In this document: one piece after another, positions 16,647-25,069 of the stretch | Layout: the number at the start of each line of letters is the position of its first letter | How positions within the stretch are numbered: the first letter of the stretch is position 1 | Assembly: GCA_017428805.1 (NCBI GenBank) | Contig: JAFRQC010000029.1 | Span: forward strand, 1 to 38,196 | From: Prevotella sp. | GTDB lineage: Bacteria > Bacteroidota > Bacteroidia > Bacteroidales > Bacteroidaceae | DNA: 38,196 nt | Direction of reading: 5' to 3' | Program-made: the position numbers and the translations under genes | Notes under the pieces: model-generated | What the model was told of the DNA's origin: nothing | What the model saw: only the letters and a program-made list of their open reading frames with translations | Database searches by the model: none

Positions 16647-17329
16647 TCAAGGATTTAAGAGTCATCGCCTTCGATGCCGACGACACCCTTTGGGACTGCC
16701 AATCGCATTTCGAAGCTGTAGAGAACCATCTCTACCAGCTGATTGCGCCCTATTGTGAGGTTCCTGCCCATGAACTCTTTAAGACGGAATCGGGCAATAT
16801 GGCCGACCTCGGCTATGGCTGTAAGGCCTTTACCATCTCCATCATCGAGACAGCCCTCCGCGTAGGTGGCGACCATCTCTCGGCAGAACAGCTATCCGAC
16901 CTTCTCAGCCATAGTAAGTCGCTGCTCCACCTGCCTGCCACCCCGTTGCCGGAAGTGGAACAAACCTTGCAGCGTCTGCAGGCCTATCCCTACCGTCTCG
17001 TCGTCTTTACCAAGGGCGAGTTGCAGGATCAGGAGAACAAACTGAAGCGCAGTGGCTTAGGCAAGTATTTCTCATATGTGGAGATTACGTCGGATAAGAC
17101 CGAGGTGGAATTCCAACAGCTCTGTGAGCACTTGGGCATTCTCCCTGAGAACCTGCTGATGGTGGGCAACTCCCTGAAGAGTGACATTGCTCCAGCCCTC
17201 AATATCGGGGCTTCGGCCATCCATATCCCCTTCCACGTCACCTGGCAGTTGGAACACTTCGAAGACATCGAGCACCCTCGCCTTATCAAAATCTCCCATT
17301 TCAACGAAATACTTAATATATTAAAATGA
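16622..17329 (+). CDS. HAD-family hydrolase (phosphatase-like)
   Basis: The protein has 235 residues. The four HAD motifs are present: DADDT (nucleophile Asp near residue 18), the VVFTKG threonine, the lysine in TSDKTEVEF, and MVGNSLKSDIAPA. The cap domain between motifs I and II is helical, as in HAD-IA enzymes of the YjjG/phosphoglycolate type. The substrate is unknown; a nucleotide or sugar-phosphate is typical. The start ATG lies within the end of the Fur-family gene, and its stop overlaps the next start as ATGA, so coupled translation is likely. Confidence 0.85.
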   Translation: MSALPREVIKDLRVIAFDADDTLWDCQSHFEAVENHLYQLIAPYCEVPAHELFKTESGNMADLGYGCKAFTISIIETALRVGGDHLSAEQLSDLLSHSKSLLHLPATPLPEVEQTLQRLQAYPYRLVVFTKGELQDQENKLKRSGLGKYFSYVEITSDKTEVEFQQLCEHLGILPENLLMVGNSLKSDIAPALNIGASAIHIPFHVTWQLEHFEDIEHPRLIKISHFNEILNILK

Positions 17330-17724
17330 AATACGTTTTCGAAACCCGTATGGCGGTACGCGACTATGAGTGCGACATCGAAGGCATCGTGAACAATGCC
17401 AACTACCTGCACTACGCCGAGCATACCCGCCACCTCTTCCTCCGTAGCCTTGGCGTCAGTTTCGCCAAGTTCCACGAACAAGGCATCGACGCCGTTGTCC
17501 ACAGTATGAAACTGCAGTACAAGGTTCCCTTGCGCTGCGATGATGAGTTTATCTCACGTCTTAATCTGAAGAAAGACGGCTTTAGGTATTGGTTCTATCA
17601 GGATATCTACCGCGCCAGCGACGAGAAGCTTTGTTTCCGTGCTACGGTGGAACTCGTCTGTCTCGTCAATGGCCAGCTTGCCCCCAGCCCCGAATACGAC
17701 GAGGCCTTCAAGGACTATATTTAA
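17326..17724 (+). CDS. Acyl-CoA thioesterase, hot-dog fold (4HBT/YbgC-like)
   Basis: The 132 residues begin FETRMAVRDYECDIEGIVNN, the hallmark of the 4-hydroxybenzoyl-CoA thioesterase family; the Asp/Glu in 'YECDIEGIVNNANYLHYAEHT' corresponds to the catalytic acid region. The rest of the hot-dog strands (VHSMKLQYKVPLRCDDEF, FRATVELVCLVNGQ) are present and the length is normal. It probably hydrolyses a short or aromatic acyl-CoA. It shares an ATGA overlap with the HAD gene and ends six bases before the convergent ybeY. Confidence 0.87.
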   Translation: MKYVFETRMAVRDYECDIEGIVNNANYLHYAEHTRHLFLRSLGVSFAKFHEQGIDAVVHSMKLQYKVPLRCDDEFISRLNLKKDGFRYWFYQDIYRASDEKLCFRATVELVCLVNGQLAPSPEYDEAFKDYI

Positions 17725-17730
17725 GGATTT

Positions 17731-18153
17731 TTACCTGCCTTTACGCAGCAAGGCCAGAGCCTTGTCTTCTGCCGCTTCCATCGCTTCCCGTTCACCAGGA
17801 CCTTTATCATTGAGGCCGCAGAGATGAAGAACGCCGTGGATGATCACGCGGTGCAGTTCTTCGTTGTAGGGACGTCCGAACTTGTCGGCATTGGTGAAGA
17901 TGGTGTCGAGTGATATGTAAAGGTCGCCACTGATGGTCTTCCCCTCCGAATAGTCAAAAGTGATGATGTCGGTGTAATAGTCATGGCCGAGGAATTCTTT
18001 GTTCACCTCCAGAATCTTGTCGTCATTGACAAACATATAGCCAACCTCTCCAATCCGCTTTCCATAAGATTCAGCCACCTGACGGATCCAGTTGGAGGTC
18101 TCACGCTTCTTGATGTTGGGGAACTTCACCCCTTCTGCTTGATAGGTAATCAT
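17731..18153 (-). CDS. ybeY: Endoribonuclease YbeY (rRNA maturation)
   Basis: The protein has 140 residues. The family motif reads HGVLHLCGLND: the first two zinc histidines are present, and the usual third histidine position is Asp, as I recall from other Bacteroidota members. Upstream, the STDVLSFP-like region is YYTDIITFDYSEG followed by GDLYIS. YbeY trims the 3' end of 16S rRNA and serves ribosome quality control. It is the last gene of the minus-strand ruvB-coaD-ybeY series, 23 bases after coaD. Confidence 0.88.
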   Translation of the reverse strand: MITYQAEGVKFPNIKKRETSNWIRQVAESYGKRIGEVGYMFVNDDKILEVNKEFLGHDYYTDIITFDYSEGKTISGDLYISLDTIFTNADKFGRPYNEELHRVIIHGVLHLCGLNDKGPGEREAMEAAEDKALALLRKGR

Positions 18154-18176
18154 CTATTTATTTTCGATTTACTGAT

Positions 18177-18632
18177 TTACGATTTTCTTTTTGGTAAATA
18201 GGACGAAACGTCGACACCAAAGTGGGACAGTTCCCGCAGGGCACTCGACGACACGCTGGCCAATTCTGGCTCCGTATAGAGCAGAATGGTCTCAATGCCG
18301 CCTAGACGACGGTTGAAGTCTGCCTGCCACTGTTCATACTCAAAGTCGCTTACCGTACGGACACCCTTTACGATGAACTGTGCACCTTCGGCCTTGGCGA
18401 AGTCCATCGCCAGTCCGTGATAAGCCTTCACCACAATGCGCTGCTCATCGGCATATAAGTCACGGACCACCTTGATGCGCTCCTCTGCCGACGGCATATC
18501 AGGCTTATGGACATTGTCACCCACGACGCCGATGACCAACCTGTCGAACAACGGCAAGGCGCGTCGTACGATTGAGTCGTGCCCGATGGTAAAAGGATTG
18601 AAACTCCCGACGAATATTCCGACTTTCTCCAT
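18177..18632 (-). CDS. coaD: Phosphopantetheine adenylyltransferase (CoaD)
   Basis: The protein has 151 residues. The nucleotidyltransferase motif is GSFNPFTIGHDSI (T/HxGH), and the second ATP-binding element is SSSALREL. It also shows KGVRTVSDFEYE, typical of CoaD. The enzyme transfers AMP from ATP to 4'-phosphopantetheine to give dephospho-CoA, the penultimate step of CoA synthesis. It lies between ruvB and ybeY with gaps of 23 bases on both sides. Confidence 0.93.
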   Translation of the reverse strand: MEKVGIFVGSFNPFTIGHDSIVRRALPLFDRLVIGVVGDNVHKPDMPSAEERIKVVRDLYADEQRIVVKAYHGLAMDFAKAEGAQFIVKGVRTVSDFEYEQWQADFNRRLGGIETILLYTEPELASVSSSALRELSHFGVDVSSYLPKRKS

Positions 18633-18655
18633 TTCCTACATTATTATATATATAG

Positions 18656-19693
18656 TCAGTCAAAGAGATTAGGCTCCATAATGTTGCCACCATAAGGATT
18701 ACGTCCGAAGTGGTGATAGGCCAGTTCTGTGACCATACGACCACGGGGCGTCCGCTTGATGAAGCCCTCCATAATGAGGAAGGGCTCATAGACCTCCTCG
18801 ACAGTTCCTGCATCTTCACCGATGGCTGTGGCGATAGTAGTGATGCCCACAGGACCGCCCTTGAACTTGTCGATAATGGTCAGCAGAATCTTGTTGTCAA
18901 TCTCATCCAGACCGTACTTGTCGATATTCAGGGCCGTCAGGGCTATCTTTGTGATCTTCGTATCTATCTTGCCGTTACCCTTCACCTGGGCGAAGTCACG
19001 CACCCGTCGCAACAGGGCATTGGCGATACGGGGCGTACCTCTGGAACGGCCGGCAATCTCCAAGGCAGCATCTTCTGTGATGGGCACAGCCAGAATGCCT
19101 GCTGAGCGCTCGACGATCTTCTGCAGCGTCTCTGGCTCGTAGTACTCCAAGTGCATATTGATGCCGAAACGTGCTCTCAGCGGTGCCGTCAGCAGTCCGC
19201 TGCGGGTAGTGGCACCCACCAACGTAAACGGATTCAGGTCTATCTGGATGCTGCGGGCCGAGGGACCTTTGTCAATCATAATGTCGATGCGGTAGTCTTC
19301 CATCGCAGAATAGAGATACTCCTCCACGACAGGCGACAGACGATGGATCTCATCGATGAAGAGCACATCGTTCTTCTCCAGTGAGGTAAGGATGCCTGCG
19401 AGGTCGCCAGGTTTGTCAAGCACAGGACCCGAAGTAATCTTGAAGCCCACACCCAACTCGTTGGCGATGATATTTGAGAGCGTCGTCTTACCCAGTCCTG
19501 GAGGACCGTGCAGCAGGGTGTGGTCGAGGGGCTCGCCACGATATTTGGCAGCCTCGACGAATACCTGCAGGTTCTCCACTACCTTCTTCTGACCGCTGAA
19601 GTCAGAAAAAGCTAATGGTCGCAAAGCGTTCTCAAAGTCTTTCTCACCTTGGGAGAACCGTTCTTCACGTATGTCAAAATCCTCGTCCATCAT
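18656..19693 (-). CDS. ruvB: Holliday junction branch-migration ATPase RuvB
   Basis: The 345-residue length is normal. Visible are the family opening ([19 protein letters not shown]), Walker [11 protein letters not shown] near residue 65, Walker [24 protein letters not shown], the arginine-finger/sensor region [18 protein letters not shown], and the C-terminal winged helix ending [19 protein letters not shown]. It powers branch migration with RuvA during recombination repair. Two adjacent ATGs open the gene; either could serve. A TAATTTTG -7 box lies upstream on the minus strand (19704-19711). Confidence 0.96.
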   Translation of the reverse strand: MMDEDFDIREERFSQGEKDFENALRPLAFSDFSGQKKVVENLQVFVEAAKYRGEPLDHTLLHGPPGLGKTTLSNIIANELGVGFKITSGPVLDKPGDLAGILTSLEKNDVLFIDEIHRLSPVVEEYLYSAMEDYRIDIMIDKGPSARSIQIDLNPFTLVGATTRSGLLTAPLRARFGINMHLEYYEPETLQKIVERSAGILAVPITEDAALEIAGRSRGTPRIANALLRRVRDFAQVKGNGKIDTKITKIALTALNIDKYGLDEIDNKILLTIIDKFKGGPVGITTIATAIGEDAGTVEEVYEPFLIMEGFIKRTPRGRMVTELAYHHFGRNPYGGNIMEPNLFD

Positions 19694-19703
19694 ATTCTGC
19701 CTG

Positions 19704-19711
19704 CAAAATTA
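19704..19711 (-). promoter_or_regulatory. -7 box of the ruvB-coaD-ybeY set
   Basis: On the minus strand TAATTTTG (19704-19711) fits TAnnTTTG, 10 bases before the first ruvB ATG. No clear -33 at 19-21 bases was seen. The mRNA leader would be very short. Confidence 0.4.
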
Positions 19712-19805
19712 CGAAATAAATCGCAAAACTCAGCATACTAAGGCATAAAACGTTAAGCCATCTTTATCATTTTATAATTTTTATACTTTTTTTAGATTGT
19801 ATTTG

Positions 19806-19836
19806 TTTGGTGGTTACGGGAAATTTTGTACCTTTG
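19806..19836 (+). promoter_or_regulatory. Promoter of nrdD-nrdG
   Basis: TTTG (19806-19809), 19 bases, TACCTTTG (19829-19836): full consensus. It leaves a leader of about 110 bases before the nrdD ATG; I recognise no riboswitch in that leader. Confidence 0.75.
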
Positions 19837-19951
19837 CAGCCGGTTACGGTTTTCCAAAATGGACAACTTTTTGACGGCCTGAGGAGAAAAAGTTTCCCAA
19901 AACGGATAACTTCCGTTGGCAAAATGGGCATAAACATTAACAAACAATACA

Positions 19952-22048
19952 ATGGAAATTAAAAACTTTACCATTACAAAGCGAGACGGGTCACAGGCCC
20001 AGTTCTCATTGGACAAAATCATGAATGCCATCGTCAAGGCGTTCGAGAGTGTGAATGAACCTGCTGATCTGGGAACTATTTCCAAGATCATCAGCCATCT
20101 GGACATCCACGACGACATCACGGTGGAGAACATCCAGAACCAGGTGGAAGAAGCCCTGATGCGCGAAGGCTTCTATCATGTTGCCAAGTCGTTCATCCTT
20201 TATCGTCAGACACACACCGAGGATCGTGACACGCTGGAGAAGATGATGTTCCTCTCTGAGTACACCGAGTCGGTGAATGCCGCCACGGGTTCGAAGTACG
20301 ATGCCAATGCCAACGTGGAGCACAAGAACATCGCCACACTGATCGGCGAGCTGCCCAAGTCGAACTTTATCCGTCTGAACCGCCGTCTGCTGACAGACCG
20401 TATCAAAAAGATGTACGGCAAGGAGCTGGCCGATGAATACATCGACAAGCTGACACACCATTTTATATATAAGAACGACGAGACCTCGCTGGCCAACTAC
20501 TGTGCCTCAATCACGATGTACCCCTGGCTCATCGGCGGAACCGTAGCTATCGGCGGTAACTCAACAGCTCCTACGAACCTGAAGTCGTTCGCTGGCGGAT
20601 TCGTCAATATGGTGTTTATGGTATCATCGATGCTCAGCGGTGCCTGTGCCACACCTGAATTCCTGATGTATATGAACTACTTCATCGGCAAGGAGTACGG
20701 TCCCGACTACTGGAAGCATCCTGAGCAGCAGGCCGACCTCTCGCTGAAGAAGCGCACCATCGACAAGGTCATCACCGACTATTTCGAGCAGATTGTCTAT
20801 ACGCTGAACCAGCCCACTGGTGCCCGCAACTATCAGGCCGTGTTCTGGAACATCGCCTATTATGACAAGTACTACTTCGAGTCGATCTTCGGCGACTTCT
20901 ACTTCCCCGACGGCTCAAAGCCTGATTGGGAGAGCCTCAGCTGGCTGCAGAAGCGTTTTATGAAGTGGTTCAACAAAGAGCGTACGAAGACCCTGCTGAC
21001 TTTCCCCGTTGAGACGATGGCCCTGCTCACCGACGAGAACGGCGACTGCAAGGATCCCGAGTGGGGAGAGTTCACGGCTGAGATGTACTCAGAGGGACAC
21101 TCGTTCTTCACCTATATGAGCAACAACGCCGACTCTCTGAGCTCTTGCTGCCGTCTGCGCAACGAGATTACCGACAACGGCTTCAGCTATACCCTCGGTG
21201 CCGGTGGTGTGTCGACAGGTTCGAAGAGCGTGCTCACCATCAACCTGAACCGCTGCATCCAGTTCGCCGTGAACCACGAGCTGAACTATCTCGACTATCT
21301 GGGTCACGTCATCGACCTATGCCACAAGGTGCAGCTGGCCTACAACGAGAACCTGAAAGAACTGCAGGCTCACGGTATGCTGCCGCTGTTCGATGCCGGC
21401 TATATCAACATCGGTCGTCAGTACCTCACCATCGGTATCAACGGACTCGTGGAGGCTGCTGAGTTCATGGGCCTGAAGATCACGCCTAACGACGACTATC
21501 TGCACTTCGTACAAGGCATCCTCGGACTCATCGAGAAGTACAACAAGCAGTACCGCACGAAGGACGTGATGTTCAACTGCGAGATGATTCCTGCCGAGAA
21601 CGTCGGCGTGAAGCATGCCAAGTGGGACCGTGAGGACGGCTACTTCGTGCCCCGCGACTGCTACAACTCGTACTTCTATGTCGTAGAGGACAACTCGCTG
21701 ACCATCCTCGACAAGTTCAAGCTGCATGGCGCTCCCTACATCGAGCACCTCACGGGTGGCTCTGCCCTCCACATGAACCTCGAGGAGCATCTCTCCAAGG
21801 ATCAGTACCTGCATCTGCTGAAGGTCGCAGCCCAGGAAGGCTGCAACTATTTCACCTTCAATATCCCTAACACCGTCTGCAACGACTGCGGCCATATTGA
21901 CAAGCGTTATCTGAAGGAGTGCCCGCACTGCCACTCGAAGAATGTGGACTATATGACCCGCATCATCGGCTACCTGAAGCGCGTCTCGAATTTCTCGCAG
22001 GCCCGTCAGGAGGAGGCCGCCCGTCGTTATTACGCTATGGCAGATTAA
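19952..22048 (+). CDS. nrdD: Anaerobic (class III) ribonucleoside-triphosphate reductase
   Basis: The 698-residue protein opens with an ATP-cone (ITKRDGSQAQFSLDKIMNAI), the allosteric domain. The active-site region includes SSCCRLRNEI. Near the C-terminus a four-cysteine zinc site (CNDCGH ... CPHC, about residues 643-663) precedes the glycyl-radical loop TRIIGYLKRV (glycine near 672). It makes dNTPs from NTPs without oxygen once NrdG has generated the radical. nrdG starts three bases after its stop. This fits strictly or facultatively anaerobic life. Confidence 0.95.
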   Translation: MEIKNFTITKRDGSQAQFSLDKIMNAIVKAFESVNEPADLGTISKIISHLDIHDDITVENIQNQVEEALMREGFYHVAKSFILYRQTHTEDRDTLEKMMFLSEYTESVNAATGSKYDANANVEHKNIATLIGELPKSNFIRLNRRLLTDRIKKMYGKELADEYIDKLTHHFIYKNDETSLANYCASITMYPWLIGGTVAIGGNSTAPTNLKSFAGGFVNMVFMVSSMLSGACATPEFLMYMNYFIGKEYGPDYWKHPEQQADLSLKKRTIDKVITDYFEQIVYTLNQPTGARNYQAVFWNIAYYDKYYFESIFGDFYFPDGSKPDWESLSWLQKRFMKWFNKERTKTLLTFPVETMALLTDENGDCKDPEWGEFTAEMYSEGHSFFTYMSNNADSLSSCCRLRNEITDNGFSYTLGAGGVSTGSKSVLTINLNRCIQFAVNHELNYLDYLGHVIDLCHKVQLAYNENLKELQAHGMLPLFDAGYINIGRQYLTIGINGLVEAAEFMGLKITPNDDYLHFVQGILGLIEKYNKQYRTKDVMFNCEMIPAENVGVKHAKWDREDGYFVPRDCYNSYFYVVEDNSLTILDKFKLHGAPYIEHLTGGSALHMNLEEHLSKDQYLHLLKVAAQEGCNYFTFNIPNTVCNDCGHIDKRYLKECPHCHSKNVDYMTRIIGYLKRVSNFSQARQEEAARRYYAMAD

Positions 22049-22051
22049 GCG

Positions 22052-22522
22052 ATGCTGAAGTATATCAACTCTGACATCGTATTCCAGGAGATACCCGACG
22101 AAGTGACACTGGCAATTAACATTTCTAATTGCCCGTGTCACTGTCCGGGGTGTCACAGCCATTACCTTTGGGAGGACGTAGGCCTGCCGTTGAACACGAA
22201 CGCCATCGACGACTTCGTTGAGGAATACGGCAAGAACTTCACCTGCATCGCCTTCATGGGTGGCGACTGTGATCCGAAAGGTGTCGACCAGTTGGCACAA
22301 TACGTCCACGAGGAATATCCCCAGCTGCGCGTAGCTTGGTACAGTGGCCGCACCATCATCTCCTCTGCCATCAACAAGGATGACTTCGACTACATCAAGA
22401 TCGGCCCCTACATCAAGCACTTGGGCCCCTTGAAGAAGCCCACCACCAACCAGCGCCTCTACCGCAACAACGGCGACGGCAATTTCGAAGACATCACTTC
22501 CCGCTTCTGGACCCATTCATAG
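22052..22522 (+). CDS. nrdG: Anaerobic ribonucleotide reductase activase (radical SAM)
   Basis: The protein has 156 residues. The radical-SAM cysteines appear as CHCPGCHS within NCPCHCPGCHSHYLW, fitting CX3CX2C, and GGDCDPKG corresponds to the SAM-binding GGE-like motif. NrdG reduces SAM to make the glycyl radical on NrdD. It follows nrdD by three bases, so the pair is translated from one message. The gene end is followed by the 52-base tandem repeats. Confidence 0.94.
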   Translation: MLKYINSDIVFQEIPDEVTLAINISNCPCHCPGCHSHYLWEDVGLPLNTNAIDDFVEEYGKNFTCIAFMGGDCDPKGVDQLAQYVHEEYPQLRVAWYSGRTIISSAINKDDFDYIKIGPYIKHLGPLKKPTTNQRLYRNNGDGNFEDITSRFWTHS

Positions 22523-22536
22523 AAGCAACATTTAGT

Positions 22537-22640
22537 GCGTTTTCGTCCAAATGTAGGCTAAAAAGCATAGATTTGGATAAAAATACATCAGTTTTTGTCC
22601 AAATGTGAGGTAAAATGTATAGATTTGGACAAAAACACTT
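22537..22640. repeat. Two 52-bp tandem units, each an inverted repeat, upstream of an ATPase gene
   Basis: The units 22537-22588 and 22589-22640 are direct copies offset by 52 bases (TTTTCGTCCAA at 22540 and TTTTTGTCCAA at 22592; ATAGATTTGGA at 22567 and 22619). Within each unit the GTCCAAAT half faces an ATTTGGA half, making a hairpin. They end at the -33 region of the promoter for the gene at 22701. Confidence 0.8.
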
Positions 22641-22669
22641 GGTTCTTTCAACTATTATTCTTATCTTTG
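22639..22669 (+). promoter_or_regulatory. Promoter of the DUF234-type ATPase gene
   Basis: TTGG (22639-22642), 19 bases, TATCTTTG (22662-22669). The start codon is 31 bases further on. The -33 matches three of four consensus bases. Confidence 0.55.
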
Positions 22670-22700
22670 CACACATATTAAAACTAACAAACGCAAGGGT

Positions 22701-24134
22701 ATGGATAAACTGATAGGACGTGAGCGTGAATGTGAGGAGTTAAAATGGGCGGTAGAGTCTCAGCGTTCAGAGTTCGTTGTGATGTATGGACGCCGGAGAA
22801 TTGGTAAAACATTCTTGGTACGTAGGTTCTTCGATGATAAATACTCTTTCCACTATGTCGGTGCCCACAAACAACCCAAAAACATACAACTTCAGAATTT
22901 CCGCGAAGCGTTGATTCGTTTTTCCGCAGATAGAGATATCCCTGCATTAGAAAATTGGCATGACGCTTTCTTGCATTTGGAAACCTATCTGGAGCTTTGT
23001 AGCGAAGAGCGTAAGGTGGTCTTCTTCGACGAGATGCCTTGGATGGATACGCAGGGAAGTGATTTTGTGGCAGAGTTGGAATATTTCTGGGCCAGCTGGG
23101 TACAGAATCGCGATGACATCGTATTCATTGCCTGTGGCAGTGCCACCAGTTGGATGAAGGAAAAACTGGAAGAGAATCAGGGAGGGCTTCATAATCGTAT
23201 TACCCATCGGATTTTCCTCAGGCCCTTCTATTTGAGCGAGTGTAAAGCCTATCTGGAGGATCATGGCTTTGAATGGGACGACTATCAGATTCTGCAATGC
23301 TATATGCTATTTGGCGGTGTGCCTTATTATTTAAGCCTGTTACGCCCTTATCTGAGCCTTCCTGAGAATGTTGATGCGTTGATATTCCGTCGCGGAGGTG
23401 ACCTCAGCGATGAGTTCGGTGAATTATATAATGCGTTATTTAAAAAGGCCGACCGTTATATCAATATTGTGAGGCTACTGGCTACCAAACGTCAGGGATT
23501 CCTTCGTAACGAGATAGAAGCAGCCACAGGTTATAGTGGTGGCGGACTTACAAAAATGCTGGAAAATCTGGAGCGATGTGATTTCATTGTCGTATATAAT
23601 CAGTTTGGCAACAAAAACAAGTTGACACTTTATCGACTTGCCGACTTCTATACCTTATTTTATTTTCGTTATGTGGAGAACAACCGTTCTCGCGATGAGC
23701 AATACTGGCAGCACCACTTTACCGACCGTAGCGTAGAGTCGTGGGAGGGCTTTACGTTTGAAGAGGTCTGTCTGCGTCATCTGCCTCATATCAAACAGGG
23801 ACTTGGCATTTCTGGTATAGCTACGGAATCATCTTCCTGGCGATTCACGCCAAGGAAAGATGATACGCGGATAGGTGCCCAAATCGATTTAGTGATTAGC
23901 CGTGCTGACAAAATCATCCACTTGGTGGAAATGAAGTTCTGTGAGACGCCCTATGTCATCAAGAAAGATTATGAGGAACGGCTCAAGGAGCGAAAGGCTC
24001 TATTTATGGAAGTGACGGGCATCAATCGCAGTCCTGTTCACACATTCATTACGCCCATGGGGCTTTCCCAAGGTTCCCACTCCTCCATCGTTCACAGTCA
24101 ACTGACAGCAAAGCATTTGTTTGCCAATCTTTAA
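22701..24134 (+). CDS. DUF234-type ATP-binding protein (AAA ATPase with nuclease-like C-terminus)
   Basis: The protein has 477 residues. It starts LIGRERECEELKWAVES and has Walker A GRRRIGKTFLVRRF (residues 30-43) and Walker B KVVFFDEMPWMDT. Sensor IACGSATSWM follows. After a winged-helix part (FLRNEIEAATGYSGGGLTKML), the last 130 residues contain an acid-acid-lysine series (GAQIDLVISRADKIIHLVEMKF), which matches the D-ExK core of PD-(D/E)XK nucleases as in DUF234 proteins. These occur in many copies in Bacteroidota and archaea; the role is not established, and defence or DNA transactions are plausible. It begins 178 bases after nrdG behind its own promoter and a tandem palindrome. Confidence 0.83.
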   Translation: MDKLIGRERECEELKWAVESQRSEFVVMYGRRRIGKTFLVRRFFDDKYSFHYVGAHKQPKNIQLQNFREALIRFSADRDIPALENWHDAFLHLETYLELCSEERKVVFFDEMPWMDTQGSDFVAELEYFWASWVQNRDDIVFIACGSATSWMKEKLEENQGGLHNRITHRIFLRPFYLSECKAYLEDHGFEWDDYQILQCYMLFGGVPYYLSLLRPYLSLPENVDALIFRRGGDLSDEFGELYNALFKKADRYINIVRLLATKRQGFLRNEIEAATGYSGGGLTKMLENLERCDFIVVYNQFGNKNKLTLYRLADFYTLFYFRYVENNRSRDEQYWQHHFTDRSVESWEGFTFEEVCLRHLPHIKQGLGISGIATESSSWRFTPRKDDTRIGAQIDLVISRADKIIHLVEMKFCETPYVIKKDYEERLKERKALFMEVTGINRSPVHTFITPMGLSQGSHSSIVHSQLTAKHLFANL

Positions 24135-24574
24135 TCTACCAGCAACTTGAAGTCTTTCTCCAGGGAACTGGGCGGCCATGTGCCATCGGAGACATCATAT
24201 CTCCCACTCTCGACATTCACATAGGCATATCTGCAAGGATGACTCCAGTTCCCAAAGGGAACATCGTCGATAAAGAACACCCAGGAGGTATAACCTGGCG
24301 ACAGATAGGTGTGATAGTTCGCCGGAATGGTCGTATTAGGCTTAACAAACTCTTTGGATACATACACGCTGATGTCATCCAGCTCGTTATGGAGAATCTT
24401 CTCCTTGACGATTTGCCAGGCCTGATCCTGCGTCAACCACTTATCCGTATTACTATCAGCGGGTTCCAGACTCGTCTGGCCCGTTCCCATAATACGATCA
24501 TCACTACCGCAGCTGCTCATGCCGACGGCTAGCAACAGCAGAGCGCATAGCCATAATACGTTTTTCTTATTCAT
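24131..24574 (-). CDS. Small lipoprotein, PepSY-like, signal-cassette family
   Basis: The protein has 147 residues with a lipoprotein signal (MNKKNVLWLCALLLLAVG, lipobox MSSC, then GSDD). The mature part reads as one short alpha-beta domain: DQAWQIVKEKIL (helix), WVFFIDDVPFGNW, then YAYVNVESGRYDVSDGTW. The last phrase resembles the 'VDAxTG' strand of PepSY domains, but the match is weak. It is the 3'-most of five minus-strand lipoprotein genes. The DNA from the start codon through the lipobox differs at only about three positions in 70 from the first gene of the set (27608), while the rest is unrelated. Its 3' end overlaps the end of the convergent ATPase gene by four bases. Confidence 0.65.
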   Translation of the reverse strand: MNKKNVLWLCALLLLAVGMSSCGSDDRIMGTGQTSLEPADSNTDKWLTQDQAWQIVKEKILHNELDDISVYVSKEFVKPNTTIPANYHTYLSPGYTSWVFFIDDVPFGNWSHPCRYAYVNVESGRYDVSDGTWPPSSLEKDFKLLVD

Positions 24575-24609
24575 ATCGTTCGTTTTTTAATGTTTCACAT
24601 CAATACCCA

Positions 24610-25032
24610 TCAGTTGACCTTGACAAACTTGACATAATTCTCGGCATCGTAATACAATCTGAGTTCAGAGCCAGAAAGTATCTTGTACGATTTGGTTTCC
24701 CTGATATGTTTTTCTATGAGTTGACGGTCAAGGTCCAGACCCCCCAAGTAGGTAGTACATATTTCTGTAAAGGAAAAGAGGTCTCCTTGACGAACATACG
24801 TTCCATAAGCTTCATTTGGCCAAATATTACCATCAAAAGTTCCATCTGGGTGGAATGTCAATCTCGTGGTATTGACAATATTTTCTCCCGTATGGAAATC
24901 CTGATCATTACCATACCCGACGACTGACCACGTGCCCCAGAGATCGGTATTGACATCGTCATTACTGCAGCTGCTCATGCCGAAGACCGTCATCAGCACA
25001 ACACAAATCCATAATACGCTGTTCTTCTTCAT
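24610..25032 (-). CDS. Lipocalin-like lipoprotein
   Basis: The frame is open further upstream, but the ATG at 25032 gives the signal (MKKNSVLWICVVLMTVFG, lipobox MSSC, SNDD). The mature part (LWGTWSVVGYGNDQDFH, RLTFHPDGTFDGNIWP, YKILSGSELRLYYDAENYVKF) fits the GxW-type small beta-barrels annotated as lipocalin-like in Bacteroidota. A ligand cannot be inferred. Its signal DNA is nearly the same as that of the gene at 26301. The gaps to both neighbours are 35-37 bases. Confidence 0.68.
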   Translation of the reverse strand: MKKNSVLWICVVLMTVFGMSSCSNDDVNTDLWGTWSVVGYGNDQDFHTGENIVNTTRLTFHPDGTFDGNIWPNEAYGTYVRQGDLFSFTEICTTYLGGLDLDRQLIEKHIRETKSYKILSGSELRLYYDAENYVKFVKVN

Positions 25033-25069
25033 ATACGTTTTGATTTTAATGTTTCTACTTACGGGGGCT

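Noticed and set aside
19837..19951. Riboswitch in the nrdD leader
   Set aside because: I see hairpins but not the conserved boxes of a cobalamin or other known riboswitch.
21317..22516. A 399-codon open frame on the minus strand
   Set aside because: It lies antisense to nrdD and nrdG, whose motifs are complete; the translation is a valine-rich mirror of their codon pattern.
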